Below, in pieces: positions 1 to 8,693 of a DNA stretch of 64,000 nt. The notes below the pieces were generated by a model that saw only the letters and a program-made list of their open reading frames with translations, ran no database searches and was not told the DNA's origin. Both the position numbers and the translations under genes were made by a program. Every line of letters starts with the position of its first letter. Within the stretch, counting starts at the first letter, position 1. Source of the stretch: Erwinia aphidicola (GTDB lineage: Bacteria > Pseudomonadota > Gammaproteobacteria > Enterobacterales > Enterobacteriaceae); NCBI RefSeq assembly GCF_014773485.1, contig NZ_JACXBP010000013.1, positions 23,010 to 87,009 of the forward strand, read 5' to 3'.

Positions 1-731
1 AGCAGGTATTGCCGCAGATCCAGCACGCGCTTCAGGCATGCCACGAGCCGCATCAGACCACGCTGCGCATTGCCATTGAGTGTCACAGCTGTATTCAGTG
101 GCTGACGCCCGCGCTGAATAACTTCCGTCAGAGCTGGCCGCAGGTCGTAATGGACTTCAAGTCGGGCGTGACCTTTGATCCACAGCCCGCTTTACAGCAG
201 GGCGAGCTGGATATCGTCCTGACCTCAGATATTCTGCCGCGCAGCGGATTGTTCTATACGCCGATGTTTGATTTTGAGGTACGCCTGGTGCTGGCCCCGG
301 ATCACCCACTGGCACAGAAGGATCACATCACGCCGGAGGATCTGGCCAGTGAAGTGCTGATGATCTACCCGGTACAGCGCCAGCGCCTGGATATCTGGCG
401 CCATTTCCTGCAGCCCGCGGGCATCAGCCCGGCGCTGAAAAACGTCGATAATACGCTGCTGCTGATTCAGATGGTTTCCGCGCAGATGGGCATTGCCGCA
501 CTGCCGCACTGGGTGGTAGAAAGTTTTGAACACCAGGGGTTGGTGGTGACGAAAACGTTAGGGGACGGCCTGTGGAGCAGGCTATATGCCGCCGTGCGCG
601 ATGGCGAACAGCGCCAGCCAATCGTGGAGGCATTTATCCGTTCCGCCCGTCAGCACGCCTGCGATCACCTGCCGCTGGTGCGTGACGCTTCACGCCCCGG
701 CACGCCGTTATCCGCGATCAATCCTCTGTAA
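1..731 (+). CDS. metR: MetR, LysR-type regulator of methionine synthesis genes (5' end cut off)
   Basis: The reading frame is open from the window edge, so only the effector-binding and C-terminal part (about 242 residues) is present; the N-terminal helix-turn-helix lies outside. The protein is near-identical to E. coli MetR over stretches such as IECHSCIQWLTPAL, TFDPQPALQQGELD and GIAALPHWVVESF. MetR binds homocysteine and activates metE, metH and other methionine genes. In E. coli metE is divergent from metR, so metE probably lies just left of the window. The C-terminal tail is shorter and different from that of E. coli. In E. coli yigM follows on this side; here yehS follows. Confidence 0.95.
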   Translation, partial: QVLPQIQHALQACHEPHQTTLRIAIECHSCIQWLTPALNNFRQSWPQVVMDFKSGVTFDPQPALQQGELDIVLTSDILPRSGLFYTPMFDFEVRLVLAPDHPLAQKDHITPEDLASEVLMIYPVQRQRLDIWRHFLQPAGISPALKNVDNTLLLIQMVSAQMGIAALPHWVVESFEHQGLVVTKTLGDGLWSRLYAAVRDGEQRQPIVEAFIRSARQHACDHLPLVRDASRPGTPLSAINPL

Positions 732-829
732 CACCATCGCCAGCCTGCCGCTGGCGGTTTTTCCTGTTTAACTCACGAATTGTCTCTATAATGCGCTCAT
801 TGCTATGGTTTCAATGAAAGAGAGTTCCT

Positions 830-1312
830 ATGACGAATAATGATGTCCTGCGCAGCGTGCGTTACATGCTGAATTTAAGCGATGCGAAAGTGGTAAGCAT
901 TCTGGCGCTGGCAGAGAGCGAAGTAACAGAAGCCGAAGTTGCCAGCTTCCTGAAGAAAGAGGAAGAGCCCGGTTTTCGCGCCTGCCCGGATGTCATCATG
1001 GGTTACTTTCTCAACGGTCTGATTTTCGAGCGTCGCGGCAAAAGCGAAGATGCCCCGGCGCCCTCTATCGAACGCAAGATGACCAACAACATCATGATGA
1101 AAAAGCTGCGCGTGGCATTCGACCTGAAAACTACCGACATTATTGAGCTGCTGAAAAGCACCGATTTTGCGGTAGGTCAGTCAGAGATCGGCGCGATCTT
1201 CCGTAAACCGGGGCATAAAAACTACCGCGAATGTGGCGATCAGATCCTGCGTAACTTCCTCAAAGGCCTGACGATGAAAATTCGCCCGGCCAAACCTAAA
1301 GCGCAGGCTTAA
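830..1312 (+). CDS. yehS: YehS, DUF1456 family protein
   Basis: A 160-residue cytosolic protein of the YehS/DUF1456 family. It contains two copies of a roughly 65-residue helical unit: the first begins MTNNDVLRSVRYMLNLSD and the second near residue 84 begins MTNNIMMKKLRVAFDL, each followed by an acidic helix and a CxD/ECGDQ-type segment ending in FLNGL or FLKGL. The function is unknown. A ribosome site (AGAGAG) lies about 8 nt before the ATG, and a 12-bp-stem terminator follows directly, so it is probably monocistronic. In E. coli this gene lies elsewhere on the chromosome, so its position beside metR is a rearrangement. Confidence 0.85.
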   Translation: MTNNDVLRSVRYMLNLSDAKVVSILALAESEVTEAEVASFLKKEEEPGFRACPDVIMGYFLNGLIFERRGKSEDAPAPSIERKMTNNIMMKKLRVAFDLKTTDIIELLKSTDFAVGQSEIGAIFRKPGHKNYRECGDQILRNFLKGLTMKIRPAKPKAQA

Positions 1313-1319
1313 CGCCTGA

Positions 1320-1356
1320 TGCGATTAACGCCCGACTGCGTTAATCGCATTTATCT
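1320..1356 (+). terminator. Intrinsic terminator of yehS
   Basis: A perfect 12-bp inverted repeat (1320-1331 with 1338-1349, loop CCGACT) is followed by a T-rich stretch on the + strand, eight bases after the yehS stop codon. Confidence 0.85.
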
Positions 1357-1428
1357 TCCCTTCCTCACATCTTCCATTTAGAACATAACCACTCACCAAA
1401 CGAACACAGCAGCATCCCCTCTCGCTCA

Positions 1429-1450
1429 AAACGTGATAGTCATCACGCTT
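1429..1450. promoter_or_regulatory. Putative CRP site upstream of glpT
   Basis: The sequence CGTGATAGTCATCACG is a perfect palindrome with the CRP spacing GTGA-N6-TCAC (half sites 1433-1436 and 1443-1446). E. coli glpTQ is known to be activated by cAMP-CRP and repressed by GlpR. The rest of the 1357-1669 gap is AT-rich and presumably holds the promoter and GlpR operators; I could not assign GlpR boxes with confidence. Confidence 0.65.
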
Positions 1451-1669
1451 TATCGTTTCATTGCGAAAATATTTCATCATTTTGTGATGCACATATAGCC
1501 ACTTTGTCATAAAAGTGTAACATCTGCGCCCTTCTTCACAGTCCTTTGTGCTGATAACCACTAGGCTGTGCGCGAAATGGAACATTTAACCCTGCACTGG
1601 CCGGATTTTGTTCCTTTTGCTGAACATCCATCAGGGTGTCAGTTTTATAAGCCACGGGAGGCCGTTTAC

Positions 1670-3016
1670 ATGCTAAGTATTTTCAAACCTGCTGCACATC
1701 AACCGCGTGTCGATGACAGCCGCGTCGATCCGCTGTACCGCAAACTGCGCTGGCAGATCTTTCTGGGTATTTTCTTTGGCTACGCCGCCTACTATCTGGT
1801 GCGAAAGAATTTCGCACTGGCAATGCCTTACCTGGTTGAGCAGGGCTTTTCGCGCGGCGACCTCGGCTTTGCCCTGTCCGGGATCTCCATTGCTTACGGC
1901 TTCTCCAAATTTATTATGGGTTCGGTATCGGACCGCTCAAACCCGCGCGTATTTCTGCCTGCTGGCTTGATCCTGGCCGCGGTGGTGATGCTGTTTATGG
2001 GCTTCGTGCCGTGGGCGACGTCGAGCATTATGGTGATGTTCGTGCTGCTGTTCCTGTGCGGCTGGTTCCAGGGAATGGGCTGGCCACCGTGCGGACGCAC
2101 CATGGTGCACTGGTGGTCGCAAAAAGAGCGCGGCGGTATCGTGTCGGTGTGGAACTGCGCGCACAACGTTGGCGGCGGGATCCCTCCACTGCTGTTCCTG
2201 CTGGGGATGGCGTGGTTTAACGACTGGAAAGCCGCGCTGTATATGCCTGCCTTCGGCGCCATTCTTATCGCCATCTTTGCCTTTGCTTTAATGCGTGACA
2301 CCCCTCAATCCTGCGGCCTGCCGCCGATTGAAGAGTATAAGAACGACTATCCGCCGGACTATGATGAAAAGCATGAAGAAGAGCTGACGGCGAAACAGAT
2401 CTTTATGCAGTACATCCTGCCCAACAAGCTGCTGTGGTATATCGCGCTGGCGAACGTGTTCGTCTATCTGCTGCGTTACGGCATCCTCGACTGGTCACCG
2501 ACCTACCTGAAAGAGGTGAAGCACTTCACGCTGGATAAATCTTCGTGGGCCTACTTCTTCTACGAGTACGCCGGTATTCCAGGGACGCTGCTGTGCGGCT
2601 GGATGTCGGATAAAGTCTTCAAGGGCAATCGCGGTGCCACCGGCGTGTTCTTTATGGTACTGGTGACGATTGCCACCGTGGTGTACTGGATGAACCCGGC
2701 CGGCAATCCGGGCGTTGATATGGCGTGTATGACGATTATCGGCTTCCTGATCTACGGCCCAGTGATGCTGATTGGCCTGCATGCCCTGGAGCTGGCACCG
2801 AAGAAAGCGGCAGGGACGGCGGCCGGATTCACCGGGCTGTTTGGCTACCTCGGCGGTTCCGTCGCGGCCAGTGCCATCGTCGGTTACACCGTGGACTTCT
2901 TCGGCTGGGACGGCGGCTTTATGGTGATGATCGGCGGCTGCGTACTGGCAGTGATCCTGCTGTTTATGACCATGGTAAGTGAGAACAAACACAAGCAGGC
3001 ACTGAAAACTCGCTGA
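1670..3016 (+). CDS. glpT: GlpT, glycerol-3-phosphate/phosphate antiporter
   Basis: A 448-residue inner-membrane protein of the organophosphate:phosphate antiporter branch of the major facilitator superfamily (12 membrane helices in the family). It exchanges external sn-glycerol-3-phosphate for internal phosphate and also carries fosfomycin in related species. I start it at MLSIFKPAAHQPRVDD because this matches the E. coli N-terminus (452 aa) and has an upstream GGGAGG; the frame stays open for 34 more codons upstream without similarity. The conserved YYLVRKNFALAMPYL and WFQGMGWPPCGRTMVHWW segments are present. It is followed 14 nt later by glpQ, as in E. coli, but the divergent glpACB operon is not here. 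Confidence 0.96.
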   Translation: MLSIFKPAAHQPRVDDSRVDPLYRKLRWQIFLGIFFGYAAYYLVRKNFALAMPYLVEQGFSRGDLGFALSGISIAYGFSKFIMGSVSDRSNPRVFLPAGLILAAVVMLFMGFVPWATSSIMVMFVLLFLCGWFQGMGWPPCGRTMVHWWSQKERGGIVSVWNCAHNVGGGIPPLLFLLGMAWFNDWKAALYMPAFGAILIAIFAFALMRDTPQSCGLPPIEEYKNDYPPDYDEKHEEELTAKQIFMQYILPNKLLWYIALANVFVYLLRYGILDWSPTYLKEVKHFTLDKSSWAYFFYEYAGIPGTLLCGWMSDKVFKGNRGATGVFFMVLVTIATVVYWMNPAGNPGVDMACMTIIGFLIYGPVMLIGLHALELAPKKAAGTAAGFTGLFGYLGGSVAASAIVGYTVDFFGWDGGFMVMIGGCVLAVILLFMTMVSENKHKQALKTR

Positions 3017-3030
3017 AAGGAGACGCCATT

Positions 3031-4080
3031 ATGTTGAAAAACGTTATCGCAACTTTACTGCTTTCGACCTCTCTCGCGGCTACGGCCGCGAGTACCGCAC
3101 CCATCGTGATTGCCCATCGCGGGGCCAGCGGGTATCTGCCGGAACATTCGCTGCCGGCGAAGGCGATGGCCTATGCCCAGGGTGCCGATTATCTTGAGCA
3201 GGATCTGGTGATGACCAAAGACGATCGTCTGGTGGTGCTGCATGACCACTACCTCGATCGCGTCACCGATGTTGCCACGCGCTTCCCACAGCGTGCCCGC
3301 GCAGACGGGCGCTATTACGCCATCGACTTTACGCTGGCCGAGATTAAAAGCCTGAAGTTCAGCGAAGGGTTTGAGATTGAGAACGGCAAAAAAGTACAGA
3401 CCTTCCCAGGACGTTTCCCGATGGGAAAATCGGACTTCCGCGTGCACACCTTCGAGGAGGAGCTGGAGTTTATCCAGGGTCTGAACCACTCTACCGGCAA
3501 GAACATCGGTATCTATACCGAGATCAAAGCACCGTGGTTCCATCGTAAGGAGGGCAAAGACATCTCGGCGAAGGTGCTGGATGTGCTGAAACAGTATGGT
3601 TATAGCGGCAAGGACGATAAGGTTTATCTGCAGTGCTTTGACTATAACGAAGTGAAGCGCATCAAAACCGAGCTGGAACCGCAGCGCGCGATGAACCTCA
3701 AGCTGGTGCAGCTGATTGCCTATACCAAATGGGATGAAACCCAGGAGCAGCAGAACGGCAAGTGGGTAAATTACAGCTACGACTGGATGTTTAAACCGGG
3801 TGCGATGAAGACGATTGCACAGTATGCCGACGGTATCGGGCCGGATTACCACATGCTGATAGCGGACGGATCACAGCGCGGCGACGTGCGCGTCACCGAC
3901 ATGGTTAAAGAAGCGCATCTGAATAAGATGGTGGTGCACCCTTACACCGTGCGCGCCGATCGGCTGCCGCCGTATGTCAGTGATGTCGACCAGCTGTATG
4001 ACCTGCTGTACCACAAGGCCGGCGTCGACGGGCTGTTTACCGACTTCCCGGATAAAGCGGTGCATTTTTTAGGACGATAA
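3031..4080 (+). CDS. glpQ: GlpQ, periplasmic glycerophosphodiester phosphodiesterase
   Basis: A 349-residue protein with a Sec signal peptide (LLLSTSLAATAAS, cleavage near residue 20). It hydrolyses glycerophosphodiesters from phospholipid breakdown to glycerol-3-phosphate plus an alcohol in the periplasm, feeding GlpT encoded just upstream. The catalytic HRG motif (AHRGASGYLPEH) and the metal-binding E..D and HDHYLDR segments typical of GlpQ are intact. E. coli GlpQ has 358 residues. A good ribosome site (AAAGGAG) lies 8-9 nt before the ATG. A palindromic terminator shared with the converging yigL follows. Confidence 0.96.
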   Translation: MLKNVIATLLLSTSLAATAASTAPIVIAHRGASGYLPEHSLPAKAMAYAQGADYLEQDLVMTKDDRLVVLHDHYLDRVTDVATRFPQRARADGRYYAIDFTLAEIKSLKFSEGFEIENGKKVQTFPGRFPMGKSDFRVHTFEEELEFIQGLNHSTGKNIGIYTEIKAPWFHRKEGKDISAKVLDVLKQYGYSGKDDKVYLQCFDYNEVKRIKTELEPQRAMNLKLVQLIAYTKWDETQEQQNGKWVNYSYDWMFKPGAMKTIAQYADGIGPDYHMLIADGSQRGDVRVTDMVKEAHLNKMVVHPYTVRADRLPPYVSDVDQLYDLLYHKAGVDGLFTDFPDKAVHFLGR

Positions 4081-4114
4081 AACGTAGGGGTCAGGCATGC
4101 CTGACCCGTTTTAA
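4079..4114. terminator. Bidirectional terminator between glpQ and yigL
   Basis: A perfect 20-bp palindrome (4088-4107) lies between an A-run and a T-run (AAAACG ... CGTTTT), so it can end transcription from both converging genes. Confidence 0.8.
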
Positions 4115-4118
4115 AAGC

Positions 4119-4919
4119 TTAGACGTTAAAGAGCTCGCGCAGATACTTCGGCACCGCCAGATCGGCATTTGAACCAATCACTTCCAGCTCCGGCAAAATA
4201 TCCTTCAGGCGCTGATGCGAGTTGCTCATCACGCAGCCCTTACCCGCCATGCTCAGCATCTCTTTATCGTTCATGCCGTCACCAAAGGCGATGCACTCCT
4301 GCAGCGAATAGCCGAGCGATTTTGAAACCGCATCCAGCGCATGTCCTTTCGACACGCCGCCCGCCATCACTTCCAGACAGGTCGGCAGCGAGAAGCTGAC
4401 ATTTACCCGGTCGCCCCAGCGCGCCATCAGCGCCTGCTCCAGCGGCACCAGCAGCTCGGGGATCGCGCAGGTAAAGAACACCTTGCTGATGCCGTCGGTC
4501 TGCAGCTGGCCCGGCTGAAAAATCTGGTAGTTAAAGTCTGATTCGCGGAAGAAATCCACCTCTTCCGGACGATGGCGGTTAAGAAACCACTCTTCATCGC
4601 GATAGACGTTGGTGTAGATATCGGGGTTGGCGTGCTGCATGGCAAACAGCTCTTGCGCGATATCTTCATCCAGATTATGGCTGAACACCAGCTCACCGGC
4701 GGTGTTGTGCACGCGCGCGCCGTTTGAGGTGATCATGTAAGCGTCGATGCCGAGGCTGTCGCGCATCTGCGCCACATCAATGTAGTGACGACCGGTGGCG
4801 AAGACAAAGTGCACGCCTTTACGCGTCAGCAGCTGTAGCGTTTCGCGCGCAAAAGGAGAAAGGGTGTGATCCGGTGACAGCAGCGTGCCATCCAGGTCTG
4901 AAGCAACAATATGGAACAT
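4119..4919 (-). CDS. yigL: YigL, HAD-type (Cof subfamily) sugar/pyridoxal phosphatase
   Basis: A 266-residue cytosolic HAD phosphatase, the same length as E. coli YigL. The nucleophile motif is ASDLDGTLL (Asp8 and Asp10), the cap domain lies in the middle, and the C-terminal motif is GDGMNDKEMLSMAG. E. coli YigL dephosphorylates pyridoxal phosphate and sugar phosphates, including glucose-6-phosphate during sugar-phosphate stress. I start at MFHIVAS, which aligns with the E. coli start; the 15 upstream codons in frame lack similarity. pldB lies 59 bp upstream on the same strand, as in E. coli, so the two are likely co-transcribed. Confidence 0.93.
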   Translation of the reverse strand: MFHIVASDLDGTLLSPDHTLSPFARETLQLLTRKGVHFVFATGRHYIDVAQMRDSLGIDAYMITSNGARVHNTAGELVFSHNLDEDIAQELFAMQHANPDIYTNVYRDEEWFLNRHRPEEVDFFRESDFNYQIFQPGQLQTDGISKVFFTCAIPELLVPLEQALMARWGDRVNVSFSLPTCLEVMAGGVSKGHALDAVSKSLGYSLQECIAFGDGMNDKEMLSMAGKGCVMSNSHQRLKDILPELEVIGSNADLAVPKYLRELFNV

Positions 4920-4978
4920 AAAACCTCTGGTTAACATTTTCTGGCGGGACTCCCCGCCGGTCACTGAATACTGGCCAC

Positions 4979-5971
4979 TTACGGGTGGCGTGCAAAGAAG
5001 GTGAGGATCGCCTCCAGCGCTTCGGCACGCATGCGGTCGCTCTCAAACAGGATCTCGTGCCGGGCACCGTCAATCACCAACGGTTTGCCTCCGGCACAGG
5101 GCTGGCCTGCCGCCACCATCGTCTGACAGAACAGATCCTGAGCGCGGTTATCCACCACCTTATCCTCTGATGCCTGCAGCAGCAGCAGCGGCGTGCCAAT
5201 CTGCGCGGCCTGACTGAGGATGCTCTGCCCGGCGCGCACGCCTTCACGCACCCAGTGATAAGTTGGTCCGCCGACGCGCAGCCCCGGGTCGTCAGCGTAG
5301 AAGCGCAGATTACGGCGATAGCGTTCGCGGCTGTGCGTCAGCTCGTTGATGGCAAAGGGGCGCGCATGCCATTTCCCGGTGCCGAGCGCATAGCCATCGC
5401 GCACCGCCGGGCGTTTCTCCGCCCAGTTAAGGATCTGATGCGCCATCCACAGCGGCATCGGCAGATAGATGCCGAACATCGGCGATGCCAGCGCCACCGC
5501 GTCGAAGGCTGCTGGCTGGCGCGCCAGCATCAGCGCGAGGATCGCCCCGCCCATCGAGTGGGCCAGCGCGTAGCGATGACGATAGTGGCGTGCGACGATC
5601 TCTTTCAGATACAGGGTTTCCAGATCGTCGACGTAATCTTCAAATTCCACCACGTGTCCGCGATGCGAATCAGCAAGAAGCCTGCCGGAGCGCCCCTGGC
5701 CACGATGGTCGATAATCACCACGTCGTACCCACTGTGGAACAGGTCGTAGGCCAACTCGGGATATTTCACATAGCTTTCAATCCGGCCGGGACACAGCAA
5801 AATAACTTTATCGTGTTGCGGGGAGATGAAGCGGACATAGCGGATCGGCACGTTTTCCACGCCGGTAAACTCACCCTCTTCACGCTGCTTCCAGAAATCC
5901 AGCAGCGGGCCGGTGGCAAAAGCGGCGAAGGCTCTCTCCCGCATCAGCCAGCTGTTTTTAAGATGTTCCAT
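4979..5971 (-). CDS. pldB: PldB, lysophospholipase L2
   Basis: A 330-residue alpha/beta hydrolase with the nucleophile elbow AHSMGG and the segments VDDLETLY, THSRERYRRNLRFYADDP and ARHEILFESD conserved with E. coli PldB (340 aa). It deacylates lysophospholipids at the inner membrane and can transacylate phosphatidylglycerol. The frame is open upstream to 6055, but the family alignment begins at MEHLKNSW, which I take as the start although its ribosome site is weak. It is divergent from rhtB across about 110 bp and lies upstream of yigL. Confidence 0.92.
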   Translation of the reverse strand: MEHLKNSWLMRERAFAAFATGPLLDFWKQREEGEFTGVENVPIRYVRFISPQHDKVILLCPGRIESYVKYPELAYDLFHSGYDVVIIDHRGQGRSGRLLADSHRGHVVEFEDYVDDLETLYLKEIVARHYRHRYALAHSMGGAILALMLARQPAAFDAVALASPMFGIYLPMPLWMAHQILNWAEKRPAVRDGYALGTGKWHARPFAINELTHSRERYRRNLRFYADDPGLRVGGPTYHWVREGVRAGQSILSQAAQIGTPLLLLQASEDKVVDNRAQDLFCQTMVAAGQPCAGGKPLVIDGARHEILFESDRMRAEALEAILTFFARHP

Positions 5972-6084
5972 CGGGCGTTTTCCAGAAGAGACAAACTGCG
6001 GGCAGCGGACATTGTTACCCATAGCGCAACGTTCAACAATGTCGTATTGTGTCACAATTGAGCGTTTTCAGGGAGCTTTACCCC

Positions 6085-6708
6085 ATGACCATCGAATGGT
6101 GGCTAACCTATTTGTTAACAACCAGCATTTTAAGCCTGTCGCCCGGCTCCGGGGCGATTAACACCATGAGTACCGGCATTAGCCACGGCTATCGCGGTGC
6201 AGTGGCCTCCATTGCCGGGCTGCAGGTCGGGCTTTCGCTGCATATCGTGCTGGTCGGCGTTGGGCTGGGTGCGCTGTTTTCTCAGTCGGTGCTGGCGTTT
6301 GAAATTCTCAAGTGGGCGGGTGCCGCATATCTGGTGTGGCTGGGCATTCAGCAGTGGCGCTCATCCGGCGCGATTGACCTCGGCGCGGTGGCGAAGGCGA
6401 TGCCGCGCCGCAAGCTGTTTCGCCGCGCAGTGCTGGTCAATCTGACCAACCCGAAGAGCATCATTTTCCTCGCCGCACTGTTCCCGCAGTTCATTATTCC
6501 GCATCAGCCCCAGGCGATGCAGTATCTGGTGCTCGGCGTCACCACGGTGGTGGTCGATATCATTGTGATGATTGGATACGCCACGCTGGCGACGCGCATT
6601 GCGGTATGGATTAAAGGCCCGCAACAGATGAAGTTGTTGAACCGGACGTTTGGTGGGTTGTTTATGGCGGTGGGTGCGCTGCTGGCTTCGGCGCGCAGAA
6701 TGGCCTGA
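6085..6708 (+). CDS. rhtB: RhtB, homoserine/homoserine lactone efflux protein
   Basis: A 207-residue inner-membrane exporter of the LysE/RhtB superfamily, which has about six membrane helices. It carries the family signature SPGSGAINTMSTGISHGYRGA near the N-terminus. It exports homoserine and homoserine lactone. The start at MTIEWWLTY matches E. coli RhtB and has GGGAG upstream. In E. coli its paralogue rhtC lies between rhtB and recQ; here rhtC is absent and rhtB converges directly on recQ. Confidence 0.93.
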   Translation: MTIEWWLTYLLTTSILSLSPGSGAINTMSTGISHGYRGAVASIAGLQVGLSLHIVLVGVGLGALFSQSVLAFEILKWAGAAYLVWLGIQQWRSSGAIDLGAVAKAMPRRKLFRRAVLVNLTNPKSIIFLAALFPQFIIPHQPQAMQYLVLGVTTVVVDIIVMIGYATLATRIAVWIKGPQQMKLLNRTFGGLFMAVGALLASARRMA

Positions 6709-6791
6709 ATAATTGGGGCGGGCGGCAAAAATGTCGCCCGCGGCAAATGCAGGAGAGGCCGACCGTTTTCCGCTTGGCCCGCCGTTATCCA

Positions 6792-8624
6792 TTACTCCAC
6801 GTCGTCGCCGTCGACGTGTTCTTTAATCATCACCAGGAACGGCTTGCCAAAACGTTCCAGCTTCTTATGACCGACCCCGTTCACGCTCAGCATCTCTGAG
6901 GCGGTAATCGGCATCTGCTCTGCCATTTCAATCAGCGTCGCATCGTTAAATACCACGTATGGCGGCACGTTCGCTTCATCCGCAATCGCTTTACGCAGCT
7001 TGCGCAGTTTGGCAAACAGCTTGCGATCATAGTTGCCGCCGAACGACTTCTGGCTGCTGCTGCGCGGCTTAATGCTGACCAGGCGCGGTACCGCCAGCTG
7101 GAGCGGCGCTTCCCCGCGCAGAATTGGCCTGGCGGCTTCGGTCAGCTGCAGCGCCGAGTGCATCGCAATGTTCTGCGTCACCAGACCGAGGTGAATGAGC
7201 TGGCGCAGCACGCTGGTCCAGTGCTCGTGCGTCTGCTCGCGGCCAATGCCATAGACTGGCAATTTATCATGCTGCATATCGCGGATGCGCTGGTTGTTGG
7301 CCCCGCGCAGGATCTCGACGATATAGCCCATCCCGAAACGCTGACCCACGCGGTAAATGCAGGACAGCGCTTTCTGTGCCTCCACCAGTCCGTCGTAGCG
7401 GCGCGGCGGATCGAGGCAGATATCACAGTTGTCGCACGCCTGCTGACGGCCTTCGCCGAAGTAGTTCAGCAGCACCAGGCGGCGGCAGGTTTGCGCTTCG
7501 GCAAACGCGCCCATCGCATTCAGCTTATGGCGCTCGATATCCTGCAGCGGGCCTGGCGCTTTCTCTTCCAGGCACTTACGTAACCAGGCCATATCGGCCG
7601 GATCGTACAGCAGCAGCGCTTCAGCAGGCAGACCGTCACGCCCGGCGCGGCCGGTTTCCTGATAGTAGGATTCGATATTACGCGGGATATCAAAGTGCAC
7701 CACGAAGCGCACGTTGGGTTTGTTGATGCCCATGCCGAATGCGACGGTCGCCACCACGATTTGCAGATCGTCGCGCTGAAACGCTTCCTGCACGTGCGCA
7801 CGGTGGGCGTTATCCATTCCGGCATGATAAGCCCCGACGCTGAGCCCACGGCTTTGCAGTCGGGCTGCAGTGTCTTCCACTTTTGCCCGGCTGTTACAGT
7901 AAATAATGCCGCACTTACCGCGCTGATCCTGCACATAGCGCAGCAGCTGTTCGGTCGGTTTGAATTTTTCCACCAGCGTGTAGCGGATATTGGGGCGGTC
8001 AAAGCTACTGATCTGGATCAGCGGATCGTCAAGCTGTAACAGGCGGGCAATATCGTTACGCGTGGTTTCATCGGCGGTCGCGGTCAGCGCCATCACCGGC
8101 ACATCCGGCAGGCGCTGGCGCAGCTGGCCTAAAGCGCCATACTCCGGACGGAAATCGTGGCCCCACTGGGAGATACAGTGAGCTTCATCGACCGCCAGCA
8201 TTGCCGGATTGCAGTGCGTCAGCTGGTCGAGGAAGTTGTCCATCATCAGACGTTCAGGCGCAATGTACAGCAGGCGGATGCGGCCAGTACGACAGCCCGC
8301 CATCACTTCCTGCTGCTCTTCACGGTTCTGCGTCGAGTTGAGGCAGGCTGCCGCCACGCCGTTTGCCAGCAGCTGGTCCACCTGGTCTTTCATCAGCGAG
8401 ATCAACGGCGACACCACCAGCGTCAGCCCTTCGCGCACCAGCGCCGGGATCTGATAACAGAGTGATTTTCCGCCGCCGGTCGGCATGACTACCAGACAGT
8501 CGCGGCCGTTAAGCGATTCCTGAATGATAGTTTGTTGCCCCGGACGAAACTGCTGGTAGCCGAAGGTATCGCGTAATACCTGCTCTGCCAGCGTTTCTTT
8601 ATTGATGACTGCTGCCGTAGACAC
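6792..8624 (-). CDS. recQ: RecQ, ATP-dependent 3'-5' DNA helicase
   Basis: A 610-residue superfamily 2 helicase (E. coli 609). Walker A is MPTGGGKS near residue 50, the DEAH box is AVDEAHCISQWGHDFR, motif VI is QETGRAGRDG, the zinc-binding cysteines are TCRR...CDNCDIC near residues 380-400, and the C-terminus holds the HRDC domain (MPITASEMLSVNGVGHKKLERFG). RecQ acts in RecF-pathway recombination and replication fork repair. pldA lies upstream on the same strand with a hairpin between them, as in E. coli. Confidence 0.97.
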   Translation of the reverse strand: MSTAAVINKETLAEQVLRDTFGYQQFRPGQQTIIQESLNGRDCLVVMPTGGGKSLCYQIPALVREGLTLVVSPLISLMKDQVDQLLANGVAAACLNSTQNREEQQEVMAGCRTGRIRLLYIAPERLMMDNFLDQLTHCNPAMLAVDEAHCISQWGHDFRPEYGALGQLRQRLPDVPVMALTATADETTRNDIARLLQLDDPLIQISSFDRPNIRYTLVEKFKPTEQLLRYVQDQRGKCGIIYCNSRAKVEDTAARLQSRGLSVGAYHAGMDNAHRAHVQEAFQRDDLQIVVATVAFGMGINKPNVRFVVHFDIPRNIESYYQETGRAGRDGLPAEALLLYDPADMAWLRKCLEEKAPGPLQDIERHKLNAMGAFAEAQTCRRLVLLNYFGEGRQQACDNCDICLDPPRRYDGLVEAQKALSCIYRVGQRFGMGYIVEILRGANNQRIRDMQHDKLPVYGIGREQTHEHWTSVLRQLIHLGLVTQNIAMHSALQLTEAARPILRGEAPLQLAVPRLVSIKPRSSSQKSFGGNYDRKLFAKLRKLRKAIADEANVPPYVVFNDATLIEMAEQMPITASEMLSVNGVGHKKLERFGKPFLVMIKEHVDGDDVE

Positions 8625-8658
8625 ATTGTCCCCAAAATCTGAAGTGACTGAATTTTTA

Positions 8659-8682
8659 ACCGGGCGGCAGTGCCTGCCCGGT
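8659..8682 (-). terminator. Hairpin between pldA and recQ
   Basis: A 7-bp GC-rich stem (ACCGGGC with GCCCGGT) lies in the 69-bp pldA-recQ gap. On the minus strand it is followed by TAAAAATT, a poor T-tract, so it may be a weak terminator or an RNA-stability hairpin. Confidence 0.4.
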
Positions 8683-8693
8683 AAGCGGCGACC

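Noticed and set aside
1485..1505. Second CRP site (TTTGTGATGCACATATAG) before glpT
   Set aside because: Only one half site fits; the other lacks TCAC.
1325..1585. 86-codon frame on the minus strand in the yehS-glpT gap
   Set aside because: It reads through the yehS terminator and the CRP site and has no family resemblance.
5255..6061. 268-codon open frame opposite pldB
   Set aside because: Antisense to a well-supported gene; no recognisable domain.
6712..6752. Terminator between rhtB and recQ (GCGGGCG/CGCCCGC)
   Set aside because: The stem is good but there is no T-run on either side, so it is not listed as a terminator.
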